Assembly: GCF_011752565.1 (NCBI RefSeq)
Contig: NZ_VWXK01000001.1
Span: forward strand, 467,728 to 531,727
Direction of reading: 5' to 3'
Source: Pantoea sp. Ap-967
GTDB lineage: Bacteria > Pseudomonadota > Gammaproteobacteria > Pseudomonadales > Pseudomonadaceae
DNA length: 64,000 nt
The notes under the pieces are model-generated. The model ran no database searches and had not been told where the DNA came from. It saw only the letters and a program-made list of their open reading frames with translations. How positions within the stretch are numbered: position 1 is the stretch's first letter; every line of letters begins with the position of its first letter. Below are positions 1-8,201 of the stretch, one piece after another. The position numbers and the translations under genes are program-made.

Positions 1-716
1 CCCTCCTCCAGGCTATGTGCCCGCATGAAGTAATCCAGGTCGTTATCTTCTTCACCCAGAGCGATCAGCACGCCGCCAGCATTGTTGGGATGAACGATGT
101 AACCGGACAGCACCCGGTGCAGGTATTCCATTGGCTCGCCAGAGCGCTCCATCGCAGCGCCTTGCTCGTGCACATAGGGCACCACGCCATCGACATTCGG
201 GTAGGCTGCCAGGCGTTCCGGGGTGAACCACGCGGCTACCTGACGAGCGACGCTCGCGGCGCGGTGACTGACGCAGTACACACCGATGTAGTTGCGCGTG
301 GCGACGCGCCCGTCGCTGCGGACGATGCCCTGGAACATCGCCTGGCGTTCGGCGGGCACGCGCTCGGTTGCTTTGTAGTCCAGGCCGAACCGGTAGTCTT
401 TGACCACCTCATCGAAGTTGATGTTGTGGCTGTGCAGCCAGGTGCCGGGTACGACATCTTCGGCGGCATAGCCGATCACGGTGTTGTATTTGAGGATCGG
501 TTCGCCACGCTTGATGGCAATCGCGGCGATTTTGTGGCCCGCGGGTACCTCATGCAGGGTCACCAGTTGCTCGCTGGGTACTGGAGTGCCCGGTTGGACC
601 GCCACCCGGGCAACAACTACGTTGTCACGCGAATCAAGCCGGATGAATGGCGATTTGACGGCCTTTTGGCCCAATGCTTGTGGGCTGGCCACGGATTCGG
701 TTGCGCTAGTCATCAT
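1..716 (-). CDS. UxaA-family (altronate/galactarate dehydratase-type) protein with N-terminal SAF domain, 3' end cut by window edge
   Basis: Reading frame open from ATG at 716 to the window start (238 codons seen). An N-terminal SAF-type segment (about residues 15-105) is followed by the start of the UxaA catalytic domain (from about residue 128, with TRNY at 140-143). It is clearly paralogous to the next gene upstream: both share FTP-RLAA-PNVDGVVP and HPNNAG/NPNNAG segments. The three family cysteines (in the NC, GCG and LGCE motifs), present in that neighbour, are here R152, A187 and E222. The family dehydrates sugar acids such as altronate or galactarate to 2-keto-3-deoxy acids. With the cysteines gone, catalysis by this subunit alone is doubtful, and a structural or regulatory partner role is my inference. 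It lies 12 bp downstream of its paralog, probably in one operon. The C-terminal half is not in the window. Confidence 0.8.
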   Translation of the reverse strand, partial: MMTSATESVASPQALGQKAVKSPFIRLDSRDNVVVARVAVQPGTPVPSEQLVTLHEVPAGHKIAAIAIKRGEPILKYNTVIGYAAEDVVPGTWLHSHNINFDEVVKDYRFGLDYKATERVPAERQAMFQGIVRSDGRVATRNYIGVYCVSHRAASVARQVAAWFTPERLAAYPNVDGVVPYVHEQGAAMERSGEPMEYLHRVLSGYIVHPNNAGGVLIALGEEDNDLDYFMRAHSLEE

Positions 717-728
717 GTCATCCTCGGC

Positions 729-1988
729 TCAGGCCAGAACACCCTTGGGCCACGGCGCAAACTCCGTGTTGCCCACGTTGAGTATTTCGTTGCAGGTCTT
801 GTGTCCGGACGCATAGCGCAGTACCGCATCAAAAATGCACCGCCCCATGTCCTCGACACTCAGGCGCCCTTCCAGAACACCGCCACAATCAACATCCAGG
901 TCGTCGTTGAAATGGGCGAAGACCTGGCTGTTACTGGCCAGCTTGATGGTCGGCACCAGCGCCGTGCCAAAACCTGATCCCTTGCCAGTGGTGAGGCACA
1001 ACATATTGGCGCCGGCAGCCATTTGCCCACTCGCGGACACCGCCTCGTCACTTGGCCCGTCCATGAACACCAGGCCGGGCTTGGTGATGGCCTGACCATA
1101 GTCATAAACTGCTTGGATGGCGGAGTGACCACCACGTGCCAATCCCGCACTAGCCTTGTCGCGTACACTGACAAACCCGTTGGCATCACTCAGAGCGATT
1201 CGGTTACTGCGAGTGTCGCGGCCAGCCTGATAGGCCCGCCAGCCTTCGACCCGTCCTCGCAAGGCCTGCGCCACCTGGTCGGTTGCGGCATGGGGTGCGA
1301 GTTCGTCACTCAACGCCACGAGATCGGGCGTATCGGAAAGAATCACCGAACCACCCTGCTCCACAATGAGATCCATGGCCGCGCCCAGTGCAGGGTTGGC
1401 AGAAACCCCGCATTGCGCGTCAAGGGATGCCGACAGCAAACCCACGCACAGATGACTGGCGGAAACAGGTTGGCGTTCGAACTGATTGGCGAGCGGCAGC
1501 ATGCTCTCAATCGCCTCGATACCCTGGCGCACTGCGGCTGCAGTCCCACCTGCCTCCTGCAGCACGACGGTATGCACGGTGGCGCCGCGCGCCAGGTTTT
1601 CCTGCTCAAGGAAACCATAGATGTTGTTGCGTTCGCAGCCCAATGCCAACACCACAGTGCCCGCATTGTTAGGGTTGCGAATGCAGCCGCCCAATGTCCT
1701 CCTGAGCACGTCCATGAACTCGCCAGTCATTTCCATGCCGCAACCGAGTTCGTGAATCAGCGGTACTACACCATCGACGTTCGGCCAGGCAGCCAGACGC
1801 GCAGGAGTGAAATGATCGCTGACCATCCGGGCCGCACTTGCTGCGCAATTGCCGACGATGGTCACAGCAAGAAAGTTGCGAGTACCCACGCTACCGTCGG
1901 CGCGCACGTATCCATCGAAGGTGGCCACGGCAGGCAGGATGGAACGGGCTTCCTGCCCTCCTGTTATTGAGTTTTCAGAGTTGTACAC
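729..1988 (-). CDS. UxaA-family sugar-acid dehydratase, catalytic domain only
   Basis: A 419-residue protein of the altronate/galactarate dehydratase (UxaA/GarD) family without the usual N-terminal SAF domain. The three conserved cysteines are present: C48 (VGNC), C83 (LGCG) and C118 (LGCE). GKGSGFG near the C-terminus is also typical. Start is GTG at 1988, preceded by GGAGA at good spacing. The family removes water from a sugar acid to give a 2-keto-3-deoxy acid. It is the first gene of a leftward unit and is followed 12 bp later by a SAF-bearing paralog that lacks the cysteines, so the two may form a mixed enzyme. It is divergent from the IclR-type regulator at 2249, whose operator-like palindrome lies in the shared gap. 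The exact substrate is unknown. Confidence 0.85.
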   Translation of the reverse strand: MYNSENSITGGQEARSILPAVATFDGYVRADGSVGTRNFLAVTIVGNCAASAARMVSDHFTPARLAAWPNVDGVVPLIHELGCGMEMTGEFMDVLRRTLGGCIRNPNNAGTVVLALGCERNNIYGFLEQENLARGATVHTVVLQEAGGTAAAVRQGIEAIESMLPLANQFERQPVSASHLCVGLLSASLDAQCGVSANPALGAAMDLIVEQGGSVILSDTPDLVALSDELAPHAATDQVAQALRGRVEGWRAYQAGRDTRSNRIALSDANGFVSVRDKASAGLARGGHSAIQAVYDYGQAITKPGLVFMDGPSDEAVSASGQMAAGANMLCLTTGKGSGFGTALVPTIKLASNSQVFAHFNDDLDVDCGGVLEGRLSVEDMGRCIFDAVLRYASGHKTCNEILNVGNTEFAPWPKGVLA

Positions 1989-2224
1989 GGCGTTCTCCGT
2001 AGCGTTTCGACCTGCTCGCCGCCAGGCTGGGGTGACGAACGATCGCTTAGTTGTTGTTCTCTACGACTGGCCAGGCGACCAGGCGGCGGATGGGTCCGCG
2101 TAGACATCCGCGCTGGCTCGGCTTAACCTTGGGCAAGGTCAGTTGCCCCTCCCTTTCGACTATCACTCAACCCACCCGAGGCCGGAAGCGCCCCGCGAAC
2201 ACTGCGCAAGCCAGCCATCGGGTT

Positions 2225-2244
2225 TGTTCCACATAATGGGAGCA
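2225..2244. promoter_or_regulatory. Candidate IclR operator, copy 1 (autoregulation and divergent uxaA-type operon)
   Basis: Imperfect palindrome TGTTCC-ACATAAT-GGGAGCA placed 4 bp before the GTG start of the regulator. Arms match at 5 of 7 positions. Related sites lie at 3827-3843 and 9637-9653, each upstream of another unit of the same cluster. IclR-family proteins often bind palindromes of the GTTCC...GGAAC type. Assignment to the neighbouring regulator is inference. Confidence 0.5.
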
Positions 2245-2248
2245 GGCT

Positions 2249-3820
2249 GTGACAAGAACTGCCGGAGACGGAACCGGATCGCTGGAAAAGGCGATCGACA
2301 TACTCGACCTGATCAGCGATGCGCCTCAGGGGCTGAGTCAGAATGAGCTCGCAGAGCGCCTGGGCCTGCCGCGGACCACGCTGTATCGCATCCTCGCCAC
2401 CCTCATCGCCCGCGGGCTGGTCCGCCGCGACCCGGGCCGGCGCCTCTACTGCCTGGGCTTTCGCTGTCTGGAAATGGCCCGCCAGGTCTATGCGCTGCCC
2501 GACCTGGTGTCTGCGGCCGCTGCAGAGTTACGCAACTTGCGCGACCTGACTGGCGAGACCTCCTACGTGGGCGTGCTCGAAGGGCTGGATGTCATCTCCC
2601 TGGAGCGATTCGACAGCCCGCACTCCATGCGCTCGAATGCATCGATGGGCCATCGCAAACCTATCTACGCAACCAGCCAAGGCAAGGCGATCCTGTCCGC
2701 ACTGCCGGAGCATGAACGCGATGCGATGATTCGCGAGGTTTCGCTCAAGGCCCTGACACCCCTGACCATTACCGATCGCCGCCGCCTGCAGTCGGAGCTG
2801 CGCATCATTCAGCGGCGCGGCTATGCCATCGACGATGAAGAGAACGTATTGGGAACCCGCTGCGTCGGTGCGCCCGTGGTCGATATGGATGGCGTCGTGC
2901 GTGGCGCCATCAGCGTGGCCGGTCCAGCCTACCGCCTGCCGCTGGCGCGTATCGAGTTGCTTGGCCCTGAATTGGCGGAAGCTGCACGCCATATCGGCAG
3001 CCAGTTGCATTCATCGAAGGCAAGTGCCTCGGAATCTGCCGTCACAGCGCTGGAGCAGGTGCCCAAGTCCATTCACGCCAGTCAGCCCCTGTGGGATTCG
3101 CGAACGCAAACGCTTTGCTGGCTGGATACGCTTGCCCCAGCCTACCGTACCTGGCAACCGCAAGCGGGCCCAACACGCGTAATGATGGCTGAACCGATCA
3201 TTGCCATGTTCACTTGGGAACACACCCCGGTGCTGGTACTGGAAAATACCGCGTTTGCCTTGGAGGGTGCCGAGCCCCGGCCGCTGCCAATGTGGTTGCA
3301 CAAGCACGTTCGCGCAATCTGCAACCGCTCCGCCAGTACGTTGTGGATGTCGGTGGGTACTGGTCAGCAGAGTCGCATCGGAATAGTCGAACGCGACGGC
3401 ACCTTCGAAAGCATCTGGCAACTGGCCGAGCCGGTCGATCATCTGCTGTGGCACGAAGAGAGCGGGACACTTTACGCCAACGCACCGCAATCAGGCTCAC
3501 TCCTGATGCTAAAGCCAGGTAACCAGGCTATCCGCAAGTTCGCCACGGTGCCGCGCAGTTCGGGGATACTCAGCGGCCTGGCCGTCGATGCCAAAGGCGG
3601 GCTGTGGACGGCGCTGCGCGAAGGCTGGAGCGTGGTGCACTTTTCTCAGGACGGCGTGCTTGACAACACCATTCCGCTGCCGCTGCCTTGCCCGACCGGC
3701 GTCGCCATCGCGGGTGACGCCGGCGAGACGCTGTATGTCACCTCTTCTCGGCATGACATCGCGTTGGACATCCTGAAGAAAGCACCCCTGTCGGGGTCAA
3801 TCTTGCAGATCGACCTCTAG
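2249..3820 (+). CDS. IclR-family transcriptional regulator fused to an SMP-30/gluconolactonase-like domain
   Basis: A 523-residue protein, about twice the usual IclR length. Residues 12-75 are the IclR winged helix (NELAERLGLPRTTLYRIL), and about 80-250 form the IclR effector domain (GxRCVGAPV, ISVAGP). Residues 272-523 resemble SMP-30/lactonase beta propellers: a QPLWD start, the LSGLAVDAKGGLW repeat and a C-terminal LYVTSSRHD. Comparison with SMP-30 suggests the metal ligands are changed: the Glu of the GE/GxPLW motif is Q279, the Asn of the NGL motif is D397 and the Asp of the DG motif is S442. The domain therefore probably binds, rather than hydrolyses, a sugar lactone. Start GTG at 2249 has an upstream GGGAG. 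Neighbouring uronate dehydrogenase would make such a lactone. The regulatory role is inferred from the fusion and context. Confidence 0.85.
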   Translation: MTRTAGDGTGSLEKAIDILDLISDAPQGLSQNELAERLGLPRTTLYRILATLIARGLVRRDPGRRLYCLGFRCLEMARQVYALPDLVSAAAAELRNLRDLTGETSYVGVLEGLDVISLERFDSPHSMRSNASMGHRKPIYATSQGKAILSALPEHERDAMIREVSLKALTPLTITDRRRLQSELRIIQRRGYAIDDEENVLGTRCVGAPVVDMDGVVRGAISVAGPAYRLPLARIELLGPELAEAARHIGSQLHSSKASASESAVTALEQVPKSIHASQPLWDSRTQTLCWLDTLAPAYRTWQPQAGPTRVMMAEPIIAMFTWEHTPVLVLENTAFALEGAEPRPLPMWLHKHVRAICNRSASTLWMSVGTGQQSRIGIVERDGTFESIWQLAEPVDHLLWHEESGTLYANAPQSGSLLMLKPGNQAIRKFATVPRSSGILSGLAVDAKGGLWTALREGWSVVHFSQDGVLDNTIPLPLPCPTGVAIAGDAGETLYVTSSRHDIALDILKKAPLSGSILQIDL

Positions 3821-3826
3821 CCATTC

Positions 3827-3843
3827 GTTCCATTATCTGGGAC
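3827..3843. promoter_or_regulatory. Candidate IclR operator, copy 2
   Basis: GTTCCA-TTATC-TGGGAC, a palindrome with 5 of 6 arm positions matching, located immediately after the regulator gene and about 125 bp before the NTF2-like/aldehyde dehydrogenase operon. Read on the other strand, the site at 9637-9653 is almost the same sequence. Confidence 0.55.
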
Positions 3844-3966
3844 GACCTCGCCTAAAGGGCGCCGGAGTGACCGTTGCGCCCTTGCCTGCCCCTGTCCGCT
3901 CCCTAGTATCGGAGAGACTACCGGAGCGTGCTCCGTTCGAGTCACCCAACGAAGGAACCGCGTGAT

Positions 3967-4431
3967 ATGCCTGGCATCGATCAATCCAAGTACAGTGCCC
4001 TCATCCGGCGCTATTTCGCCGCATGCAATGCTGCCGATCGTGATGAACTGCTTGCATGCTTCACCCCCGACGCCGTCCATTATTTCCCGGCCGGGCTGCC
4101 TGAAATTCCGTGGCGCAGTGCGGCAACCATCGCCGACAAATGGATCTGGTGCGTCGAGAATCTAGGCTCGCAGTGGACCATCGAAAAGATTCTGGTCAGC
4201 CACGACAGCCATGAAGCGGTCATCGAGTGGACCCACTGGAAAAGCAAACTGGGCACTGCCCTGCGCGGTGATGAGTGGTACGTCTTCGATGAACAAACGG
4301 GCCTGATCAAAGAGATCCGCGCGTACTACGCCTCACCGGCACAGAAGGACGTGCCGATCAATGAACTGCTCGACTTCGACTACAGCGGTCGCGGCTACCA
4401 CCTGGAGCCAGTTGCCAAGGAGGCCAAATGA
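3967..4431 (+). CDS. SnoaL-like/NTF2-fold protein
   Basis: A 154-residue protein of the NTF2-like (SnoaL) fold: N-terminal helix with RRYFAACNAADRDELLACFTPDA, then HYFPAG, a beta-strand region with VIEWTHWKS, and a C-terminal IKEIRAYYA strand. These are typical for small polyketide-cyclase/isomerase-like enzymes. An upstream in-frame GTG at 3928 exists, but ATG 3967 has the GAAGGA ribosome site and matches the domain start. The stop overlaps the start of the aldehyde dehydrogenase by ATGA, so the two are translationally coupled. The reaction is unknown. In this setting it may isomerise, dehydrate or open a sugar-acid intermediate. Confidence 0.75.
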   Translation: MPGIDQSKYSALIRRYFAACNAADRDELLACFTPDAVHYFPAGLPEIPWRSAATIADKWIWCVENLGSQWTIEKILVSHDSHEAVIEWTHWKSKLGTALRGDEWYVFDEQTGLIKEIRAYYASPAQKDVPINELLDFDYSGRGYHLEPVAKEAK

Positions 4432-5819
4432 ACGAGCATGGCCTGATCGACAGCGCCGTAGGTAAAGCCCGTGCGGCTGCGCCAATGTGGGCGCAGGCAA
4501 GCATTTCCACCCGGACCCACCTGCTGCGCAGCCTGGCGGATGCCCTGGAGGCGGGCAAGGACGTGCTGGTGCAGTTGGCGGATGATGAAACTCATTTGGG
4601 CGCTCCACGCCTGAATGGAGAAGTGGCCCGTACCGCGTTTCAATTGCGTGGCTTCGCCGAGCAGTTGGAGTTGGGCAAGTCCCAGATCCGCATTGTCGAT
4701 GAAGCCGTGGTCGGTGTTCCACCCGTCGGGCGCCCGCAACTGACTCGAGTACTGCGCCCCCTGGGACCGGTGGCCATGTTCTCGGCCAGCAACTTTCCTT
4801 TCGCCTTCTCTGTGCTAGGCGGCGACACCGCTTCTGCCTTGGCGGCCGGTTGCCCTGTGGTCATCAAGGCGCACTCCGGGCATCCCAAGTTGTCGCAGGC
4901 AGTCTACGACCTTGCCCTGAATGTGATCGAAAACCAAGGCCTGCCTGACGGGCTACTGACCCTGGTCGACAATGCCAGCCGTGGCGCTGGCGCCTACCTG
5001 GTGCAGCATCCGGACATTGCAGCAGTCGCTTTCACCGGTTCGTACCAAGGCGGCACTGCACTGTGGAAGCTGGCCAACGAACGGCCACGCCCCATTCCTT
5101 TCTTCGGCGAGCTGGGGTCGATCAACCCTCTAGTGGCCTTGCCTCACGCTCTGGAACAGAACGGTGAGGCGCTGGCAAATACCCTGGCCGCTTCTATGAC
5201 GCTCGGCTGCGGTCAATTCTGCACCAGCCCCGGCGTGATCGTGCTACTTGAAGGACAAGCTAGCGAGCGTTTCGTCGGGCAACTTGTCGAAGCCCTGGCG
5301 CCGATCAAGACGCACGCCATGCTGACAGCCGGCATACTCGCTGGCTTCGAACAAGCCAGTGCCCATGTTGGGGCAAACGCCACCACATTGCTCGCTCCTG
5401 GCGAAGCTGACGCAGGCCCGGCACCGCGCTTGTATGCCTGCGACGCTGCCACGTTCGTGGCCAACCCTGCGCTGCGCGAAGAGATGTTCGGACCCGGCGC
5501 ACTGGTAGTGAAAGCGAGCGATCTGGAGCAGGTGCATCAGGTTCTGGACGCCATCGGCGGTACCTTGACCTGTACCCTCTGGGGCGTCGATCAGGACACG
5601 CCTGCCAACCGTGCGTTGGTGCACGCCGCCGAGGCTGTCAGTGGCCGCGTGCTGTTCGCCGGCGTTCCTACCGGCGTGGCGGTGTGCGCGGCACAGCAAC
5701 ACGGTGGGCCGTGGCCGAGTTCGACTGCACCGCAGACCACTTCGGTAGGTTACGCGGCGATGGAACGCTTCCTGCGGCCCGTGGCGCTACAGGATGCCCC
5801 AGTCTGGGCGCAGGGCTGA
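4428..5819 (+). CDS. Aldehyde dehydrogenase, alpha-ketoglutarate semialdehyde dehydrogenase-like
   Basis: A 463-residue NAD(P)-dependent aldehyde dehydrogenase of the ketoglutarate-semialdehyde type (SNFPFAFSVLGGDTASALAAGCPV, general base region FFGELGSINP with E228, catalytic C265 in GCGQFCTSPG). It is about 60 residues shorter at the N-terminus than the second copy in the window (22419-24002), lacking the first strand segment before the helical region. It would oxidise 2,5-dioxopentanoate or a related semialdehyde to a dicarboxylate such as 2-oxoglutarate, the final step of non-phosphorylative sugar-acid breakdown. The start overlaps the NTF2-like gene, and a Dabb gene follows after 12 bp. 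The substrate is inferred from family and context. Confidence 0.85.
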   Translation: MNEHGLIDSAVGKARAAAPMWAQASISTRTHLLRSLADALEAGKDVLVQLADDETHLGAPRLNGEVARTAFQLRGFAEQLELGKSQIRIVDEAVVGVPPVGRPQLTRVLRPLGPVAMFSASNFPFAFSVLGGDTASALAAGCPVVIKAHSGHPKLSQAVYDLALNVIENQGLPDGLLTLVDNASRGAGAYLVQHPDIAAVAFTGSYQGGTALWKLANERPRPIPFFGELGSINPLVALPHALEQNGEALANTLAASMTLGCGQFCTSPGVIVLLEGQASERFVGQLVEALAPIKTHAMLTAGILAGFEQASAHVGANATTLLAPGEADAGPAPRLYACDAATFVANPALREEMFGPGALVVKASDLEQVHQVLDAIGGTLTCTLWGVDQDTPANRALVHAAEAVSGRVLFAGVPTGVAVCAAQQHGGPWPSSTAPQTTSVGYAAMERFLRPVALQDAPVWAQG

Positions 5820-5831
5820 GGAGAACCGACC

Positions 5832-6125
5832 ATGATGAGACACTTGGTGATGTTCCGCCGCCTGCCAGGCATGGCGGCGAATCCGGAACTGGAGCAACAG
5901 CTGGTAGAGCGTATGCATCGCCTGCCGGAACAGATCGACTTCATAAGGGACTGGACCGTTGCGGCCAATGAGCTCAAGCGCCCGATCTGCTGGGACTACG
6001 TGCTAGATGCTGGCTTCGACGACGCCACTGCCGTGGAGCGCTACCTGCCACACCCGGCACATCAGGCACTGGTCGCCGAGCTGAAGCAGTACTTCGAATG
6101 GGTCGCGGTCGACTACACCCACTAA
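5832..6125 (+). CDS. Dabb (stress-responsive A/B barrel) domain protein
   Basis: A 97-residue protein with the Dabb signature: RHLVMFRR at the N-terminus, DYVLDAGFDDATAVERYLPHPAHQALV in the middle, and a final strand. Dabb proteins are small dimeric alpha+beta barrels. Some are enzymes such as olivetolic acid cyclase, others are of unknown role. They recur in sugar-acid catabolic operons. GAGGAGAA precedes ATG 5832. It forms the third gene of the NTF2-like/aldehyde dehydrogenase unit. The role is unknown. Confidence 0.8.
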   Translation: MMRHLVMFRRLPGMAANPELEQQLVERMHRLPEQIDFIRDWTVAANELKRPICWDYVLDAGFDDATAVERYLPHPAHQALVAELKQYFEWVAVDYTH

Positions 6126-6146
6126 AGCCCTGTCGAGCCTCAACTC

Positions 6147-6178
6147 AAGCCGCCCCAGGTTTACGCCTGAGGCGGCTT
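6147..6178 (+). terminator. Stem-loop after the Dabb gene
   Basis: Perfect 8-bp stem AAGCCGCC/GGCGGCTT with an additional inner CAGG/CCTG pairing. No clear T-run follows on the + strand, so it may attenuate rather than stop transcription into the uronate dehydrogenase gene. Confidence 0.45.
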
Positions 6179-6364
6179 CGCTTACAGGGGCCAAGCGTTG
6201 GCCGTCCTGATTGCTCCCAGGATGTGGAACACGGCGACCGCAAGGGCATGCCGGTCACGTCGCTGACTGCATGCACAACCTGGACTTCTGCGATAGTGCA
6301 ATGACGTTTGCTCGTGTGCCTTAGCGTCGCACCAGCCCGACTTCTCATAACAACGCCAAGAACG

Positions 6365-7162
6365 ATGACCATGAAAACTGTTTTGATTACCGGCGCCGCT
6401 GGCGGCATCGCTGCTGCAATACGCCCACTGCTGCGTGACCGCTATCGCTTGCACTTGCTGGATCGTGTTGCCCTGGATGATTTGCAGCCCGGTGAAACGG
6501 GCTTCATCGCCGACCTCTCGGACCAGGCAGCAGTGCTGAAGGCCTGTGAAGGCGTGGATGCAATCATTCACCTGGCTTGCGCCCATAGCCTGGACATCAG
6601 TTTCGAAGCGACATTGGATGCCAACTACCGCGGCACCCTCCACCTGCTGGATGCTTGCCAGCGATTCGGCATCGAGCGATTCGTCTTCGCCAGCAGCCAT
6701 CATGTCGTTGGCCATCACGCTGCAGAGGGCTTTCGAAATGACCGTGCCGAAATAGCGCCTGACGGATTTTACGCACTGAGCAAGGTGTTCGGAGAAGGCG
6801 CAGTGTCGCTGTATGCCCATCGCACCGGTTTGCGCGCATTGATCATTCGCATTGGCAGTGCTGGGCCTCACGCCGTCGACGGGCGACGCGTACGCCTGTG
6901 GGTGAGTATTCGTGACTTGTTGCAACTGATCCAGATTGGCCTGGACCATCCCGCGTTGCGTTGTGACACCGTCTACGGCGTCTCTGATTGCCCAGAGGCG
7001 TTTTTCCCCAACCGTCGTGCGCTGGAACTCGGCTATACGCCGCAGGATCGCGCCGATGAACATCGGGCGGACAACTTCGTTGCGCTTGCCGATATGCCCG
7101 ACAGCGAGGGGCCTGGGTATGTTGGAGGCCCCTACATGCCACATCCGCTGAAGCTTGCCTGA
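6365..7162 (+). CDS. NAD-dependent epimerase/dehydratase-family oxidoreductase, uronate dehydrogenase-like
   Basis: A 265-residue short-chain/extended dehydrogenase: Rossmann motif GAAGGIA at 10-16, catalytic S110/S111 region and Y136-x3-K140 (YALSK). The size and the C-terminal layout (GSAGPHAVDGRRVRLWVS, a VYGVSD strand, and LGYTPQDRADEH near the end) match bacterial uronate dehydrogenases, which oxidise glucuronate or galacturonate to the aldarolactone. ATG 6365 or the ATG two codons later is the likely start; the ribosome site is weak. It stands about 240 bp after the Dabb gene with a hairpin between, and converges on the alpha/beta hydrolase. The lactone it would produce fits the lactonase-like domain of the regulator. 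Substrate not proven. Confidence 0.75.
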   Translation: MTMKTVLITGAAGGIAAAIRPLLRDRYRLHLLDRVALDDLQPGETGFIADLSDQAAVLKACEGVDAIIHLACAHSLDISFEATLDANYRGTLHLLDACQRFGIERFVFASSHHVVGHHAAEGFRNDRAEIAPDGFYALSKVFGEGAVSLYAHRTGLRALIIRIGSAGPHAVDGRRVRLWVSIRDLLQLIQIGLDHPALRCDTVYGVSDCPEAFFPNRRALELGYTPQDRADEHRADNFVALADMPDSEGPGYVGGPYMPHPLKLA

Positions 7163-7170
7163 ACAAGCGC

Positions 7171-7200
7171 TACCCGCTGGTTGCCTGGTAACCAGCGGTA
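7171..7200. terminator. Bidirectional stem-loop between convergent genes
   Basis: Stem CCGCTGGTT/AACCAGCGG (9 bp, extended by TA/TA) with a 7-nt loop, filling the 42-bp gap between the convergent uronate-dehydrogenase-like and hydrolase genes. Position and symmetry fit a shared terminator, although a T-run is missing on both sides. Confidence 0.55.
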
Positions 7201-7204
7201 AAGG

Positions 7205-8137
7205 TCAGTTCACCGCCAGAGCGGCTCGCACGTGGTCGGCGACGCGATCATACAGCGCAGCCACCTCGGTGATGCCGGCATCGCGCAGGCAGCCGTGAAC
7301 GAGGCCCTCCCCCACATACAAGGAACTGGCCACACCCTCCGCCAGCAGACGGCAGTGATACTCGATACCATGATCGCGCAGCGGGTCATGCTCCACCACG
7401 CCGATGAAGGCGCTGGCGAGGCCCCTGAGGGTCAAGGCATTCAGCGGCATGGCGGTGGCAGCGTCGCGATCCTCCGGGTTGGGTAGGTAGGTCTCGATGG
7501 AGGCTTTCAAGGCAGCGCTGGTCAGAAACGGTGCATCGGCGCACTCACGGGCGGATGGCAGCTGCTCAGAAGCCGTCAACACCGGATACAGCAGCACCTG
7601 GGTCAAGGGCTGTACTTGGCCTTGAGTCTGCAGCGCCACACACAAAGCCGCCGCTAACGTACCACCAGCGCTTTCGCCGCAGACCAGCATTCGTACTGTC
7701 GACAGAGACGGGCGCAAAGCGCCACGACGTAACAGGTGCCAGGCCGTCAGGGTATCCTCTAGCGCTGCAGGATAGGGCTGCTCCGGGGCCAGCCGGTACG
7801 CCACCGCAACCACAGCTATCGGCACGCGCTGCATGACCGGGTAGACGAACCAGTCATGACTGTCGAGATTACCCATGCTCCAGCCACCGCCATGCAGATA
7901 GAGCATGACTGGCCAGCCTCCGTCCGGGGGCTCGCCTGCAGGTAGGTACAGACGCAAGCTCAGGCCATCCAGGCAGATGTCGTGCAGGGTCAGGTTGCCA
8001 GGAGTGGCCGGGGTGAACGCACGGCACAGGGCCTGGAATGCTACACGTCTGGCGTTCAAGGAGTTATCAAGCGGCGTGAAATGAGCGCTGCGCTCAAGCA
8101 GCGCCTGGATCGCAGGCGTCAACACGTATGAAGTCAT
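7205..8137 (-). CDS. Alpha/beta hydrolase of the hormone-sensitive lipase family
   Basis: A 310-residue esterase/lipase-type hydrolase with oxyanion-hole motif HGGGW (82-86), nucleophile S156 in GESAGG, acid D251 in EHDPLRD and histidine H281 in LVHGC. No signal peptide is apparent, so it is probably cytoplasmic. It is the last gene of the leftward KdgT-Ldh-FAH-MFS-hydrolase series and follows the MFS gene by 64 bp. It may hydrolyse an ester or lactone imported or formed in this pathway, for example opening the lactone made by the uronate dehydrogenase. That link is inference. Confidence 0.85.
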   Translation of the reverse strand: MTSYVLTPAIQALLERSAHFTPLDNSLNARRVAFQALCRAFTPATPGNLTLHDICLDGLSLRLYLPAGEPPDGGWPVMLYLHGGGWSMGNLDSHDWFVYPVMQRVPIAVVAVAYRLAPEQPYPAALEDTLTAWHLLRRGALRPSLSTVRMLVCGESAGGTLAAALCVALQTQGQVQPLTQVLLYPVLTASEQLPSARECADAPFLTSAALKASIETYLPNPEDRDAATAMPLNALTLRGLASAFIGVVEHDPLRDHGIEYHCRLLAEGVASSLYVGEGLVHGCLRDAGITEVAALYDRVADHVRAALAVN

Positions 8138-8201
8138 TGTTCCGGACTCGCAGGCAAAAGAAGAACGGGCCGCATGGCGACCCGATCAGAATCGTCAGTC
8201 G

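Noticed and set aside
15..977. Long + strand frame opposite the UxaA-type genes
   Set aside because: It is the antisense shadow of two genes with strong family motifs; no domain, no ribosome site.
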